In this document: positions 35,939 to 43,722 of the stretch, piece by piece | Position numbering within the stretch: the stretch's first letter is position 1 | How the letters are laid out: each line of letters opens with the position of its first letter | Origin: CAZNPL01 sp964574815 | Lineage (GTDB): Bacteria; Planctomycetota; Phycisphaerae; UBA1845 | NCBI GenBank assembly: GCA_964574815.1 | Contig: CAZNPL010000050.1 | Location: 1 to 43,722 of the forward strand | Direction of reading: 5' to 3' | Length of the DNA stretch: 43,722 nucleotides | Position numbers and translations under genes: made by a program | Notes under the pieces: model-generated | Seen by the model: the letters and a program-made list of their open reading frames with translations, nothing else | Database searches by the model: none | What the model was told of the DNA's origin: nothing

Positions 35939-36094
35939 GTCCGATTTCCTCGAAGCGAGGCGTTCACCAGGAGACACCCGATGCCGGGGCAGTATACGGG
36001 TCGTCGAGCACCTCGCCAGTAACCGTCGCTTGAAGCTTGTCCGGATCGGACCATAATAGCCCTTTCGATCCCCGCTATCCTTGGAGCCGAACTC

Positions 36095-36649
36095 GTGCGA
36101 CCAGCAAGTTACGGATGGATTCTCGCCTTGGGCATCACTGTTTGCGGTTGTAACCTCCGTCAAACCCCGCCGATCGCGTACCAGCGCCAGCGACTGGAGG
36201 ACGTTTCTTACCGCACGGTTTTCAACGCCGCCGAAGAGGCGCTGCAACGCTATTTCGTGGTCGAGACACGAGATGCCGATACGGGCACCCTGCGGGCACG
36301 CCCCGTCGAAACGAAGCTCGACCCGAGCGGAACGAGAATCATCAGCGATGCCGTGGGCGGGAGCAGGACCGGACGGCAACTCGCGGAAATGCGCGTCCAG
36401 CAGGAGGGGCCCGACGTGGATGTCTCCTGCCGCGTGCTGATTCAGGAACTCGAGACCGAGAAATTCAGGCTGGCCGAGCGCCAGCGCGGCGTTTATGACC
36501 AGCCAACGGACACGCCGGCTGAGGTCGAGGCGGGTACGACCTCCGAGCAGAACGCCGTGTGGGTCAACCGTTCGCGCAACAGGGAACTGGAACGCCGGAT
36601 CCTCGAAGCTGTCGAACAACTGGCCAACGCAGAGAAGTCCGGCCCGTGA
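36095..36649 (+). CDS. Hypothetical lipoprotein
   Basis: A 184-residue exported protein starting at GTG 36095, eight bases after GGAG. The N-terminus ILALGITVCGC contains a Cys in lipobox-like context (V-C-G-C), so it may be lipid-anchored, although Cys at -2 is unusual. The mature part has a mixed alpha/beta look, with VFNAAEEALQRYFVVETRD followed by a strand and a long charged C-terminal helix (RELERRILEAVEQLANAE). I do not recognise a named family. It is divergent from the 173-residue membrane gene and is followed 83 bp later by a small Cys protein on the same strand. Confidence 0.72.
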   Translation: MRPASYGWILALGITVCGCNLRQTPPIAYQRQRLEDVSYRTVFNAAEEALQRYFVVETRDADTGTLRARPVETKLDPSGTRIISDAVGGSRTGRQLAEMRVQQEGPDVDVSCRVLIQELETEKFRLAERQRGVYDQPTDTPAEVEAGTTSEQNAVWVNRSRNRELERRILEAVEQLANAEKSGP

Positions 36650-36732
36650 TGCTGGACGGCGGCATCAATGGGCATACGAATCGCAATGTCGATCGAGTAC
36701 GCAACGAAGTGCTGTAACACAGGAGACCGTCC

Positions 36733-37014
36733 ATGATTCAGTGCGAAACGTGCGAGTACTACAGTTGCACTCCGGACGGCGAGGTTGTTCTCCGGTGCAA
36801 CCCCTATTCGACCATCAAAGAGCCCGCGTGCCTCCAGAAGTGGCAACTCTACAAGCTGACCAAGCTGACACGCGCCTATCAGGCCACCGTCGAAATCTAC
36901 GAACGACTCGCTCCGCTCCAGGAGAAGATGATGCGGCATATGGAACGCGAGATCGACGAGGTCGAGGAGGCCGACAAGTGGAAATACGGGCCCGAAGAAG
37001 AAGACGACGACTGA
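36733..37014 (+). CDS. Small acidic Cys-motif protein
   Basis: A 93-residue protein with an AGGAGA ribosome site six bases before its ATG. The N-terminal third carries five Cys (4, 7, 12, 22, 33) in the arrangement C-x2-C-x4-C-x9-C-x10-C, suggestive of a small metal-binding or zinc-ribbon-like module. The rest is a long helix (YQATVEIYERLAPLQEKMM) ending in an acidic tail of Glu and Asp. It looks like a conserved planctomycete hypothetical, with no function that I can name. The clean ribosome site and codon use make it a real gene. Confidence 0.75.
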   Translation: MIQCETCEYYSCTPDGEVVLRCNPYSTIKEPACLQKWQLYKLTKLTRAYQATVEIYERLAPLQEKMMRHMEREIDEVEEADKWKYGPEEEDDD

Positions 37015-37386
37015 CCCGCGTGCTCCGCGATTGACGCCGCCCACGGCGTCTCAGCACCAGCGCTCGCTCCACCGGGCCCTGACCCGGCGGCTGATCTCGC
37101 AAAGCCCCGAAATGGCCCGAACGCCCCAAAAAACAGCCACGCCGGGCGAATTCCGTCAGCCGGTGGTCCGCCGGGCGCCCGCGAATACCCTGCGGGAAAG
37201 CCCTTCCCTCGGTGCCGGAGGAGCCGTATCATAGGGGTACGATCCGCGTGTTGTGGGGGGGCAAGGCGGTTGCCGGAGTCAGGGGCTGATCATCACGGCT
37301 CGCCGCCGAGAAAAGTGCATCTCACGGGATCGAAGGCACGGTATAAGGCAAGTACAGACGATCGTTCCAACGGAAAGGAAACGACC
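37015..37386. other. Leader region before the cohesin-like gene
   Basis: A 372-bp non-coding stretch. It contains a tract of seven G near 37256 and possible -10 words (tatcat near 37228, tataag near 37340) without convincing -35 partners. No RNA family was recognised. Confidence 0.45.
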
Positions 37387-38295
37387 ATGAACAAGTGCGT
37401 GGGAGTATTGGCTTTGGCATTGTTCGGCGCGGCGGCGATGGCTCAGGATACCGACCTTCGCCCGCCGAGAGAAATCAAGCATAGCGCCGTCACGTTCCAT
37501 CTCGTCGCCGCTGATGCCCAGCGCGGATACGACGCCGTGACGACGTCATCCGGGGAGACAGTCCATGTGGCCAGGAAACCGGCGTTCACCGGGCGAGATC
37601 TCAACGCAGCCCGCCTTGTTGGCGTCGAGAACGGGGCGAACGTCGTCGCGACGTTGAACGAGGACGCGGCCAGACGCTTTCGGTCTTTGGAACGGCGCGG
37701 CTCCGCCGACAGGCTGGCCGTGAAGTTGAACGGTGAGCTGGTCTCGGCCGCGACCGTAAGTTCGTTTGAGTCGGACGGCAGCGTCACGCTCGCCGGATTT
37801 GACACGCGGCAGGCCGATCGGCTCATGGTGTCGCTGCAGCGCGAGTTGTCCGCTGTTGAGGAGGGCGTGACCCTCATCCCCGATCAGCGAACCGGCAGGG
37901 GCGGCGACACGTTTGTCGTCAAAGTGTTCGTCAAGGACGTTCAGGACGTCCGTGGCTATCAGGTAACGCTGGACATCACCGGCGGCGAACAGGGACAACT
38001 GGTGGTCGACGATATCTTCATCGACGAAGGCAGTTCCGATTACCTCTTCGAAGGCACTCAGGGCTTTAATGCAGTAAATACCGACCGGCGTCTGATCGTC
38101 AACGCCCTTCCCGCCGGCGGAGTGGATCGAGCCGGTCGTTCCTACCTGGGAACGTACGTGCTGAAGGCGTCCTCTGACGCCAGGGGCGATTTCAAGGTCA
38201 CGGTACGGGGTGGTGAGGACACGCTCTTCCTCGGCCCGACGAGCAACCGCATCGACGTCGGCCGGCTGGGCTCTACGACGATCGCGATTCGTTAA
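37387..38295 (+). CDS. Secreted cohesin-like domain protein
   Basis: A 302-residue exported protein. The ATG at 37387 follows AAGGAA by about seven bases and begins a clear signal peptide (MNKCVGVLALALFGAAAMA, cut before QD). The N-terminal half (about 25-155) is a beta-rich domain of unknown type. The C-terminal half (about 160-302) resembles a cohesin/CBM-carrier jelly-roll fold: GGDTFVVKVFVKDVQDVRGY, then QVTLDITGG, a long exposed stretch, and YVLKASSDARGDFKVTV. Cohesins bind dockerins, and dockerin-like tails occur in five proteins of this window. The protein has a single such domain and no anchor, so it is not a scaffoldin. The call rests on pattern only. Confidence 0.6.
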   Translation: MNKCVGVLALALFGAAAMAQDTDLRPPREIKHSAVTFHLVAADAQRGYDAVTTSSGETVHVARKPAFTGRDLNAARLVGVENGANVVATLNEDAARRFRSLERRGSADRLAVKLNGELVSAATVSSFESDGSVTLAGFDTRQADRLMVSLQRELSAVEEGVTLIPDQRTGRGGDTFVVKVFVKDVQDVRGYQVTLDITGGEQGQLVVDDIFIDEGSSDYLFEGTQGFNAVNTDRRLIVNALPAGGVDRAGRSYLGTYVLKASSDARGDFKVTVRGGEDTLFLGPTSNRIDVGRLGSTTIAIR

Positions 38296-38333
38296 CACTC
38301 CGGCTCAGGGCGCGCAGACTGACAACCTGACTT

Positions 38334-38391
38334 CTCGTGTACCACGGGCAACACGAGGTCCAGCGACGGGCTGGGATTCGTGTTGCCCGTG
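38334..38391. terminator. Bidirectional stem-loop between convergent genes
   Basis: A perfect 14-bp stem (38343-38356 with 38378-38391, cacgggcaacacga) and a 21-base loop lie between the stops of two convergent genes. There is no long T-run, so termination would be inefficient. An overlapping alternative hairpin (ctcgtgt at 38334-38340 with acacgag at 38351-38357) would exclude the main stem. Confidence 0.55.
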
Positions 38392-38418
38392 CCCTTTGGG
38401 TCCTCAGATTGCGGCGAG

Positions 38419-39018
38419 TCAGCGGAACAGATCCGGCGCCAAGCCACGCGGCTCGCGATCGCTCGAAACGCGCTGGACGTGTGTGACTCGCCAGGCCCCG
38501 TCGCGCTTGGCGAATGCCAATCGCCAGTATGACACGTGGTAAGGCACCATCAGGTCGGTGGATATCAGGCGGCACGAGGCCCGAAAGCTCGCGACCGCCG
38601 AATGATCGCGCACTTCGATTTCAAAACCGCTCAGCCGCTCCTCCTGGACGTCCCATCGGGTGAGCACGCGCTGGAAGTCCTCCATCAGCTCGGCCTTGTC
38701 CCAATGGCGCTCCCCCCGCTCGACGCTGAAGTCCACGGCGATGTGCCGGGCGAACGCCAGGGCGTCGCCATCTCCGACCGCATCCGCCAATGTCTCACAA
38801 ACACGCGTGATTCGCTCATGCTCGGTGACCACCAGGTATTGAACGGCCAGCAAGAGCGGTATTGCGATCAGCCCCCCGACGGCCAGCCACCCCGTCCGCC
38901 GTGTGCGTCGACGACTCCACACTTGGAGGAAGACGAACTCCACCACCAGCAGAACGAGGATCAGCTTCAGCGGACTTTCGAACAGGATTGATCGCACGGT
39001 CATTGGCGGCGGTGTCAA
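38419..39018 (-). CDS. Membrane-anchored NTF2-like protein
   Basis: A 199-residue protein with two N-terminal hydrophobic segments (about 17-33 and 43-63) and a soluble C-terminal domain with an NTF2/SnoaL-like layout (helices, then FEIEVRDHSAVASFRASC and YHVSYWRLAFAKRDGAWRV strands). Such folds bind small ligands or protein partners; no catalytic residue can be assigned. An ATG 15 bases further in (MTVRS) is an equally good start. It lies 45 bp downstream of the dus gene on the same strand and is probably the last gene of a three-gene operon. Confidence 0.7.
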   Translation of the reverse strand: MTPPPMTVRSILFESPLKLILVLLVVEFVFLQVWSRRRTRRTGWLAVGGLIAIPLLLAVQYLVVTEHERITRVCETLADAVGDGDALAFARHIAVDFSVERGERHWDKAELMEDFQRVLTRWDVQEERLSGFEIEVRDHSAVASFRASCRLISTDLMVPYHVSYWRLAFAKRDGAWRVTHVQRVSSDREPRGLAPDLFR

Positions 39019-39063
39019 AGAGGCCGGCGTCAGCGGACCTGACTACAGACGGACTCACCGTTT

Positions 39064-40113
39064 CTAAACGCCCGCTCGGGCTTCAGCCTGCTCACTCGGC
39101 GCCCCGCGGCGCCGTCCGGCAGGCCACTCGCGCGCCGCGTCATACCATGCATCAAGCGTCTGGTAAAAGGCATCCGCCGTCTTGACCGCCACAAACGCTC
39201 GCCGCACGTCGTGCCGATGTGGATGGTGATCCGCGTACCTGACCGCGAATTTGAGCATCAAACGCGACGCCCGATCCGCGCCGTACAGAGCAGCACACTC
39301 CTCAAAGTGCTCCCGAATCACGCGGCCCTGCTCCACCACGGACGGGGGCTCCGGCAACTCTTGACCTGACCACAATGCCCGGCACTCGTTGAAGATCCAG
39401 GGGTTGCCGATGCTGCCCCGTGCGATGGTCACGCCATCCACCCCGGTCTCATGCAACATGGCCACGCACGAATCGGCCGTAAACAGATCGCCGCTACCCA
39501 AAATGACCTTCTCGCCAACGTGTCGCTTGACGCGCTGCAGGAACGGCCACGTGCTCGGTCCGTTGTAGCGCTGTTCAACGGTTCGGCCGTGAACCGTGAC
39601 CGCCGCCACACCGAGATCAAAGGCCCCATCGAGGATTTTGAAGAAGTTACGCTCGCTCTCGACCGAATCATCCATGCCTCGGCGCATCTTCACTGTGACC
39701 GGCCGCCGATCCCCGACGGCGTCACAGACCCGCCCAACGATTTCGAGGGCCACGGTCGGCTGAGTCAGATGAAATCCGCCGCGGCAGCGTCCGAGCACCT
39801 TCCGCACCGGACACCCGAAGTTGATGTCGATCACGTCGTAACCGGCCTCGGCCAGGTCGTGAGCGGCCGGCCCGAACGCATCGGGCAACGCTCCCATGAG
39901 CTGCGCCCCGACGGGATGATCGTCCGGCGTCACGCTCAGAATCTGCCGCCGCTTCTTCCCGCCGTTCAGGACCGTCTGGTCTAGGACCACTCCACCGAGC
40001 GCGTAACATCCGCCGTAGCGTCGAGACATCCGGCGCATGGCCAGGTCGCTGTAGCCGCTCAGCGCCGCCTGCACAAAGGGTACCTTGATATCGAGGGTGC
40101 CTAATCGAAGCAT
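39064..40113 (-). CDS. dus: tRNA-dihydrouridine synthase (DusB-like)
   Basis: A 349-residue FMN-dependent enzyme that reduces uridines in the tRNA D-loop. It has the TIM-barrel order of the Dus family: N-terminal PFVQAALSGYSD, QLMG, INFGCPVRKV with the catalytic Cys101, VTVKMRRG with Lys142, VTVHGRT with His174, and the FMN-phosphate segments GSGDL and IARGSIGNPWIF. The C-terminal helical domain (about 255-340) is present. Unusually, the segment after GCP reads GRCRGGFHL instead of the common Gly/Ala-Ser-Ala-Leu run. It starts 20 bp after a 104-residue gene and is followed by the NTF2-like gene. Confidence 0.93.
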   Translation of the reverse strand: MLRLGTLDIKVPFVQAALSGYSDLAMRRMSRRYGGCYALGGVVLDQTVLNGGKKRRQILSVTPDDHPVGAQLMGALPDAFGPAAHDLAEAGYDVIDINFGCPVRKVLGRCRGGFHLTQPTVALEIVGRVCDAVGDRRPVTVKMRRGMDDSVESERNFFKILDGAFDLGVAAVTVHGRTVEQRYNGPSTWPFLQRVKRHVGEKVILGSGDLFTADSCVAMLHETGVDGVTIARGSIGNPWIFNECRALWSGQELPEPPSVVEQGRVIREHFEECAALYGADRASRLMLKFAVRYADHHPHRHDVRRAFVAVKTADAFYQTLDAWYDAAREWPAGRRRGAPSEQAEARAGV

Positions 40114-40132
40114 TTGCTCGTACTGATGTCTT

Positions 40133-40447
40133 TCAATCGGGAGGGTTTTCAGAGCCTTTCTTGGGTTTGAACTTCTCGAGAAACTCTTCCAGCTCGTCGC
40201 TGGAAGGGGCTGGTTCTTTCAGTGGCGGCAATTCCCTGTTGCGGGGCGCGGCTGAATCATCGATACGCCCGTGGAACGGCGAGTCCGGTCCGGTGAGACC
40301 GCGGTCACGCGCCTCTTCGACCGAAGAATACCAACGAAGCTCGTGCTCCGACATGCTCATGTCGATGCGCTCTTGACTTCCGACGGCGAAGTACTGATCG
40401 CCCCCCACCGGTCCGACGACAGGCGTGCCCTCGCGGTCACCGCACAC
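40133..40447 (-). CDS. Small soluble hypothetical protein upstream of dus
   Basis: A 104-residue protein from a GTG at 40447, or about 75 residues from ATG at the MSMSEHELRW position. The middle SVEEARDRGLTG and the charged C-terminal helix DELEEFLEKFKPKK look like real coding sequence. The start is uncertain. Coding-like sequence (LPIDVCGDREGTPVVGPVGG) extends a few codons upstream of the GTG, and an ATG with a good GGGAG site lies there in another frame, so a one-base indel near 40460 may have displaced the true start. It lies directly upstream of dus on the same strand. The family is not recognised. Confidence 0.6.
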   Translation of the reverse strand: MCGDREGTPVVGPVGGDQYFAVGSQERIDMSMSEHELRWYSSVEEARDRGLTGPDSPFHGRIDDSAAPRNRELPPLKEPAPSSDELEEFLEKFKPKKGSENPPD

Positions 40448-40669
40448 ATCGATTGGAAGGCCCGCATGGTGATCTCCCGACGTTAAGAGCCTGCCCTGCC
40501 CAAATCAAAGTATTGCAACGTCGGGCATTGGTCAACGCGACGAGCGCTCCGCCCCGAAAGCACGTCCCCGGTTCCGGCGTTGCCCGACTGGCGCGGCTCG
40601 CCACCAGCCGCCACCGCCTGGCCCGCATTCTGTTGTCCGGGCCGCAAATGTCTGCTAGAACATCGCCTT

Positions 40670-41137
40670 ATGATCGATCGGTTTCGCGAACGACTGCGCG
40701 CCATGCCCGACGCCAAGAAGCTCGCCGTCGCGATCTACGGCGAGTCCGTCGCCTCCTACCGCTACGGCGTCCTGGCCGAGAAAGCTCTGAACGACGAGCA
40801 TCGCAGGATCTTCACCGCCATGAAGGAGGAGGAGGAGGAGCATCAGCGGGCCATCGAACGCCTGAGCCGCAAACACTTCCCCGACGCCGACTTCGTGCTC
40901 ACGCCCGAAGACAAGGAATTGGTCATCGTCGGAACCCGGTTGCTTGAGGTCACCGACGAGGGGTCGTTTCGCAGGGCCATGGAGTTCCTTTACGACACGG
41001 AGCGACGCACGGGGCAGTTCTACGAGTTGCTGCACGCGCTGATGCCCGAGGGGGAACTCGGCGACTTCCTCCAGGAAATGGCCACCGAATGCTACGTACA
41101 CGCCGAGTCACTGACGCGCATCTCGCCGCCGTCGTAG
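40670..41137 (+). CDS. Ferritin-like/rubrerythrin-type diiron protein
   Basis: A 155-residue four-helix-bundle protein. Helix 1 has GESVASYRYGVLAEKA (Glu25 and Tyr32), and helix 2 has KEEEEEHQRAIERL (Glu55 and His58, an ExxH iron motif). Helix 3 has DTERRTGQFYELL with a Glu, and helix 4 has ATECYVHAESL. Rubrerythrin-like proteins use two ExxH motifs to bind a diiron site for peroxide reduction or iron handling. Here the residue three before His144 is Cys141, with Glu140 one step off, so the second motif deviates. No rubredoxin domain is attached. It is divergent from the dus operon. The frame is open upstream to 40580, but the ATG at 40670 fits family length. Confidence 0.82.
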   Translation: MIDRFRERLRAMPDAKKLAVAIYGESVASYRYGVLAEKALNDEHRRIFTAMKEEEEEHQRAIERLSRKHFPDADFVLTPEDKELVIVGTRLLEVTDEGSFRRAMEFLYDTERRTGQFYELLHALMPEGELGDFLQEMATECYVHAESLTRISPPS

Positions 41138-41535
41138 CAACGTTCCGACACGTGATCGTGCTCATCCTGGTACACGCGCCATGGGTGACGAATGCGCCGC
41201 TCCTCTCGAGCGGTGCACGAAACGCAGGGTGCCATTGCTTTTGAGCAGTTGAGGATAGTACGCGTACGACGGGCGGGAACGTGCGCTGCGGGCGGTCGCC
41301 GCCCCGCTTTACGTGATGCGGAAGACCAGGAGGGCGACACGAGCGCTGCGGGGTATGACGTCAAGCGACAAACCCCGTGCGGTGCGGAAACGGAGTTGAG
41401 TATGGTGTCCCTGGGAATTACGCGCCGCCCCCTTCAAGCACTAAGCTGAGTTTGCTTGCCATTCGTATGGTGCCCCCGAAAACCGGAATTCAAGACTCAC
41501 GGCACGGCGTTTACATCACCCCCTTTACACCAGTC
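41138..41535. other. Intergenic stretch with a degenerate REP-like copy
   Basis: About 400 bp between convergent genes. The only structure noted is gggtgccattgctttt followed by gagcagtt at about 41227-41250, a degenerate match to the hairpin core of the palindromic element at 1016-1158. No gene or terminator was recognised. Confidence 0.45.
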
Positions 41536-42663
41536 CTATGAGTCGCCCGGTTCATGGCATTCGGCTTCCTGCCGTCTTTCGATACTGCGGCGCAGATGTC
41601 GGATGTCTCGCGCATAAGGGTTTTCGGGGGACTCCTTCTCGATCACAGCGAAGTGCTTCTCTGCCTCGGTCATTGACCCTCGTTTGTATGCGATGAGTCC
41701 GCGCCGGTAACGCTTGGCGGCCATGTCGTTCGGATAACGCCGATCCAACGCGTCCGCGAGCATTTCCGCCGCTTCAAATAGCCTGTTGGAAAGGGCGTAG
41801 TGAAACGCGCCGGAGCCTCCCGGAACCGGCTTCCAGTTCACGAACGGCTCGGCGTACGGCCCGCCCCGCTCCAGGCAGAATCCCAGACACTCTTTGAAGA
41901 GCGCAGTCCAGCGCTCGCGCGCCGCTCGCTCCTCCGGGACATCGTGGCTTCCCAGTCGGTCCGCAAGGACCTTGGCCAGATGCCACTTTATCTCGGGGGC
42001 ATAAACCGATTCCGGGAATCGCTCCAGAAACTCGGTGTAGAGCTGCTCGCGAAAAGTCGCATAGGGCTCAGCCTTGCCAGCTCTGTTCAACCTTCGATAA
42101 GCCTTCAGCCGCTCGGCCATGAACTGCATGGCGCGGCCGTCCAGCGCAGAGGCCGGTTGCGCGTTGACGCGCACGGGCACAGATTCCCAGTCGATGGGAA
42201 CCGAAACTTCTTCTCCTTTTGCGCGTCCGCGCCCGCCAGGCGTGTACGCCCGAAGGTAGTACGTGCCCGGCTCCATTGGCCACTGTAGGTAATCGAACCC
42301 GTCATCCAACAATCGCGCAAAGGACACACTCCCTTCAGCGGGAACAGACAGAACATCCCTGGGATTGCTCAAGTAGCCTCCTCTGCTGCCGATTGAGATG
42401 AACTTCTCGCCGTCCTCCCCGGACACCTGCAGCTCCGGATGCTCGTAGCAGAACGCGAAACGCGGGAGCTGCACCGGAAAAGGATTCGGATTCACGACCC
42501 GAACCGTCACCGGAAAGTTCTCCCGCACAACGACCCTGGGCGCGTCGATCTGCAGCTCAAGGCGCATCGGTATCGGATCGACCTGCTTCTGCGTGTTCGC
42601 GCCAAACGCCGTAATGACAAGCGTACCTGAGACTATAAGGTGCGCCACGATTGCAACCCTCAC
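41536..42663 (-). CDS. Secreted Ig-like/TPR-like hypothetical protein
   Basis: A 375-residue exported protein from a GTG at 42663, which gives a signal-like N-terminus (AIVAHLIVSGTLVITAFGA). A frame extension to 42798 is possible but lacks a signal and looks like noise. Residues about 35-165 form an Ig-like beta domain (PRVVVRENFPVTVRVVNPNP). The C-terminal half has TPR-like helices (FREQLYTEFLERFPESVYAP and AKRYRRGLIAYKRGSMTEAEKHF). Such Ig-plus-TPR layouts are common among planctomycete secreted proteins without known roles. The neighbouring partial gene at 43015 shares the FPES-x-YAP motif, suggesting local duplication. Confidence 0.7.
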   Translation of the reverse strand: MRVAIVAHLIVSGTLVITAFGANTQKQVDPIPMRLELQIDAPRVVVRENFPVTVRVVNPNPFPVQLPRFAFCYEHPELQVSGEDGEKFISIGSRGGYLSNPRDVLSVPAEGSVSFARLLDDGFDYLQWPMEPGTYYLRAYTPGGRGRAKGEEVSVPIDWESVPVRVNAQPASALDGRAMQFMAERLKAYRRLNRAGKAEPYATFREQLYTEFLERFPESVYAPEIKWHLAKVLADRLGSHDVPEERAARERWTALFKECLGFCLERGGPYAEPFVNWKPVPGGSGAFHYALSNRLFEAAEMLADALDRRYPNDMAAKRYRRGLIAYKRGSMTEAEKHFAVIEKESPENPYARDIRHLRRSIERRQEAECHEPGDS

Positions 42664-42804
42664 TACCTTACACGCACCTGAGGTCCGGCCCTGGGATGGC
42701 GCGAACGCCAGGACGCGAAAAGCGGCCCGTGTCGAAGAATTCTCTGTGCATTGACTCAGTCTACTGCTCGTCGCCCGGCCTTTCCTGCCGTCGCGCAAGG
42801 GATT

Positions 42805-42975
42805 TCATCGTTCGCTTAGCAAATCCATGGCCGATTCCTTGAGCGTGGCGGCCACTCGGTGGTTGTCGCCGGGCTGAACGGCGGTCGTGAAGGCAACCAC
42901 CAGCGATCCCATTCGGTCGCCGTCGGGCGCCGTCGTACCGGTGAAAACGTTCTGCCCGAAACTCTCTGACCACAT
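42805..42975 (-). CDS. Short ORF continuing the frame of the right-edge gene
   Basis: A 56-codon frame starting at ATG 42975 (MWSESFGQNVF, later LVVAFTTAV and AATLKESAMDLL) and ending TGA at 42805. Codon use and amino-acid texture look genuine. It is in the same phase as the partial gene at 43015-43680, and the coding look extends upstream as far as that gene's TAG. It may be a small separate gene, or the C-terminal end of a larger protein cut by an amber codon. Function unknown. Confidence 0.4.
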   Translation of the reverse strand: MWSESFGQNVFTGTTAPDGDRMGSLVVAFTTAVQPGDNHRVAATLKESAMDLLSER

Positions 42976-43014
42976 GCAGTAGCGTGGGTCGGCGAAATCC
43001 CTGCACCCGGCGGG

Positions 43015-43680
43015 CTACTCCCGGTCTCGGGAAAAAGTAGAATCAAGTCGTTGACGTTCCCGGATGGCACTGGCACGCAGTTGCGTCACCCATTCGCGAA
43101 TCGTCTGTTCCCCGGACGCCTGTTCTTCGGCCTCGTTCAGCGCGAGCTCCACCTGCTCCCAGCGGGCGGCGCAAAGCGGGATAAACGCCTTCATATATAA
43201 CGCTCGCGGTTTCAGATAAACGTCTGCGCGCTCCACGCAGAGGTTCAACGCGGTCTTGGCTTTCGCATAGTATGGGCTCTCTTCCGCTACCGAGGCAATC
43301 ATCTTCCCATGCTGCCTCTTCGAAGTTTGCGCGACGCAGCTGAGGTATCCGCAGGCCGCATAATACGCCGCATACGGCGCGTAGCTCGATTCCGGGAATT
43401 CCTGAGCCAGCCCCAACAACGTGTCCGGCCAGATTGTGCCCGTCGCGGGAGGCCCCTGGCCCCTCGCCGCCACCCACGGTTCGTGATCCCGCGTCGCTTT
43501 CAAGAGCTCCCCAATAACCATCAGGGCGCGATGGTCGGCGGCCTCGGGGGATAGAAACCACCGACGCGCCTCCTGCTCAGCCGGCTCGTGAAAGTCAGCG
43601 CCGAACAGTCGTCGGAGCCATACAATGTCGCTGATGCGCGCCAGGAACTGCCTGTCATGAGGCGATATAGTATGACAGCG
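43015..43680 (-). pseudogene. TPR-like protein, 5' end missing or interrupted
   Basis: The frame is open from an amber codon at 43681-43683 down to TAG at 43015-43017, 221 residues. The first usable ATG is at 43521, but convincing coding sequence (FLARISDIVWLRRLFGADF, then HEPAEQEARRWFLSPEAADH) lies upstream of it, with no ATG, GTG or TTG before the amber codon. TPR-like helices follow (LAQEFPESSYAPYAAYYAAC, YYAKAKTALNLCVERAD). It resembles the gene at 41536 in the FPES-x-YAP stretch. Either the gene is decaying or it uses an unusual start such as CTG. Confidence 0.5.
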
Positions 43681-43722
43681 CTATGAAGTATCTGGATTGA
43701 TGCGCCGTCGTCGGCTGTTGTA

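Overview
The window looks like a chromosomal segment of a high-GC member of the Planctomycetota, probably Phycisphaerae or a related uncultured lineage. The main reason is the set of very large secreted proteins built from DUF2341, LamG-like folds, myxobacterial-type Cys repeats, D-C-N-x-N-G-x-P-D-x-C repeats, thrombospondin-3-like repeats and C-terminal dockerin-like Ca-binding pairs. That mix is typical of planctomycete exoproteomes. I see no rRNA, tRNA, CRISPR array, intact insertion sequence or phage gene.

Layout, left to right. (1) 1-2034: an accessory patch with a VapBC-like and a HicBA toxin-antitoxin pair, a palindromic REP/MITE-like element and what looks like a dead fragment of a REP-associated (Y1) transposase. 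(2) 2482-4371, minus strand: tyrosyl-tRNA synthetase and a MaoC-type hydratase. (3) 5270-11862: envelope functions. These are a processive GT2 glycosyltransferase and a GT-C membrane mannosyltransferase-like protein, then a complete mlaE-mlaF-mlaD lipid-transport operon on the opposite strand, then a polyprenol-phosphate-mannose synthase-like GT2. (4) 12977-23877, plus strand: three giant secreted proteins, each with a signal peptide, DUF2341, LamG and an unusual Cys-containing dockerin-like pair. The second carries five near-perfect 165-bp Cys-rich repeats and a C-terminal metzincin-like domain in which every zinc-binding residue has been replaced. The third carries an apparently intact PHB-depolymerase/feruloyl-esterase-type hydrolase. 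(5) 24043-32003, minus strand: a two-gene operon for a triple beta-helix protein and a propeller/D-C-N-repeat/TSP3 protein, both ending in a classical planctomycete dockerin-like tail. (6) 32435-34957: ClpC with a clear intrinsic terminator. (7) 35417-43680: small membrane proteins and lipoproteins, a secreted cohesin-like protein, a Dus enzyme, a ferritin-like protein, and two related TPR-like secreted proteins at the right edge, one interrupted by amber codons.

How the parts may fit together. The polyprenol-P-mannose synthase could feed the GT-C enzyme. MlaEFD maintains outer-membrane lipid asymmetry. The large dockerin-bearing proteins and the single cohesin-like protein suggest a surface-assembly or carbohydrate-binding programme. 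This is inference: no scaffoldin with several cohesins is present here.

The most interesting item is the 12977-23877 cassette: a family of module-shuffled exoproteins with a non-canonical Cys-rich dockerin class and a metalloprotease fold converted to a pseudoenzyme. Family calls come from reading motifs, without database searches.
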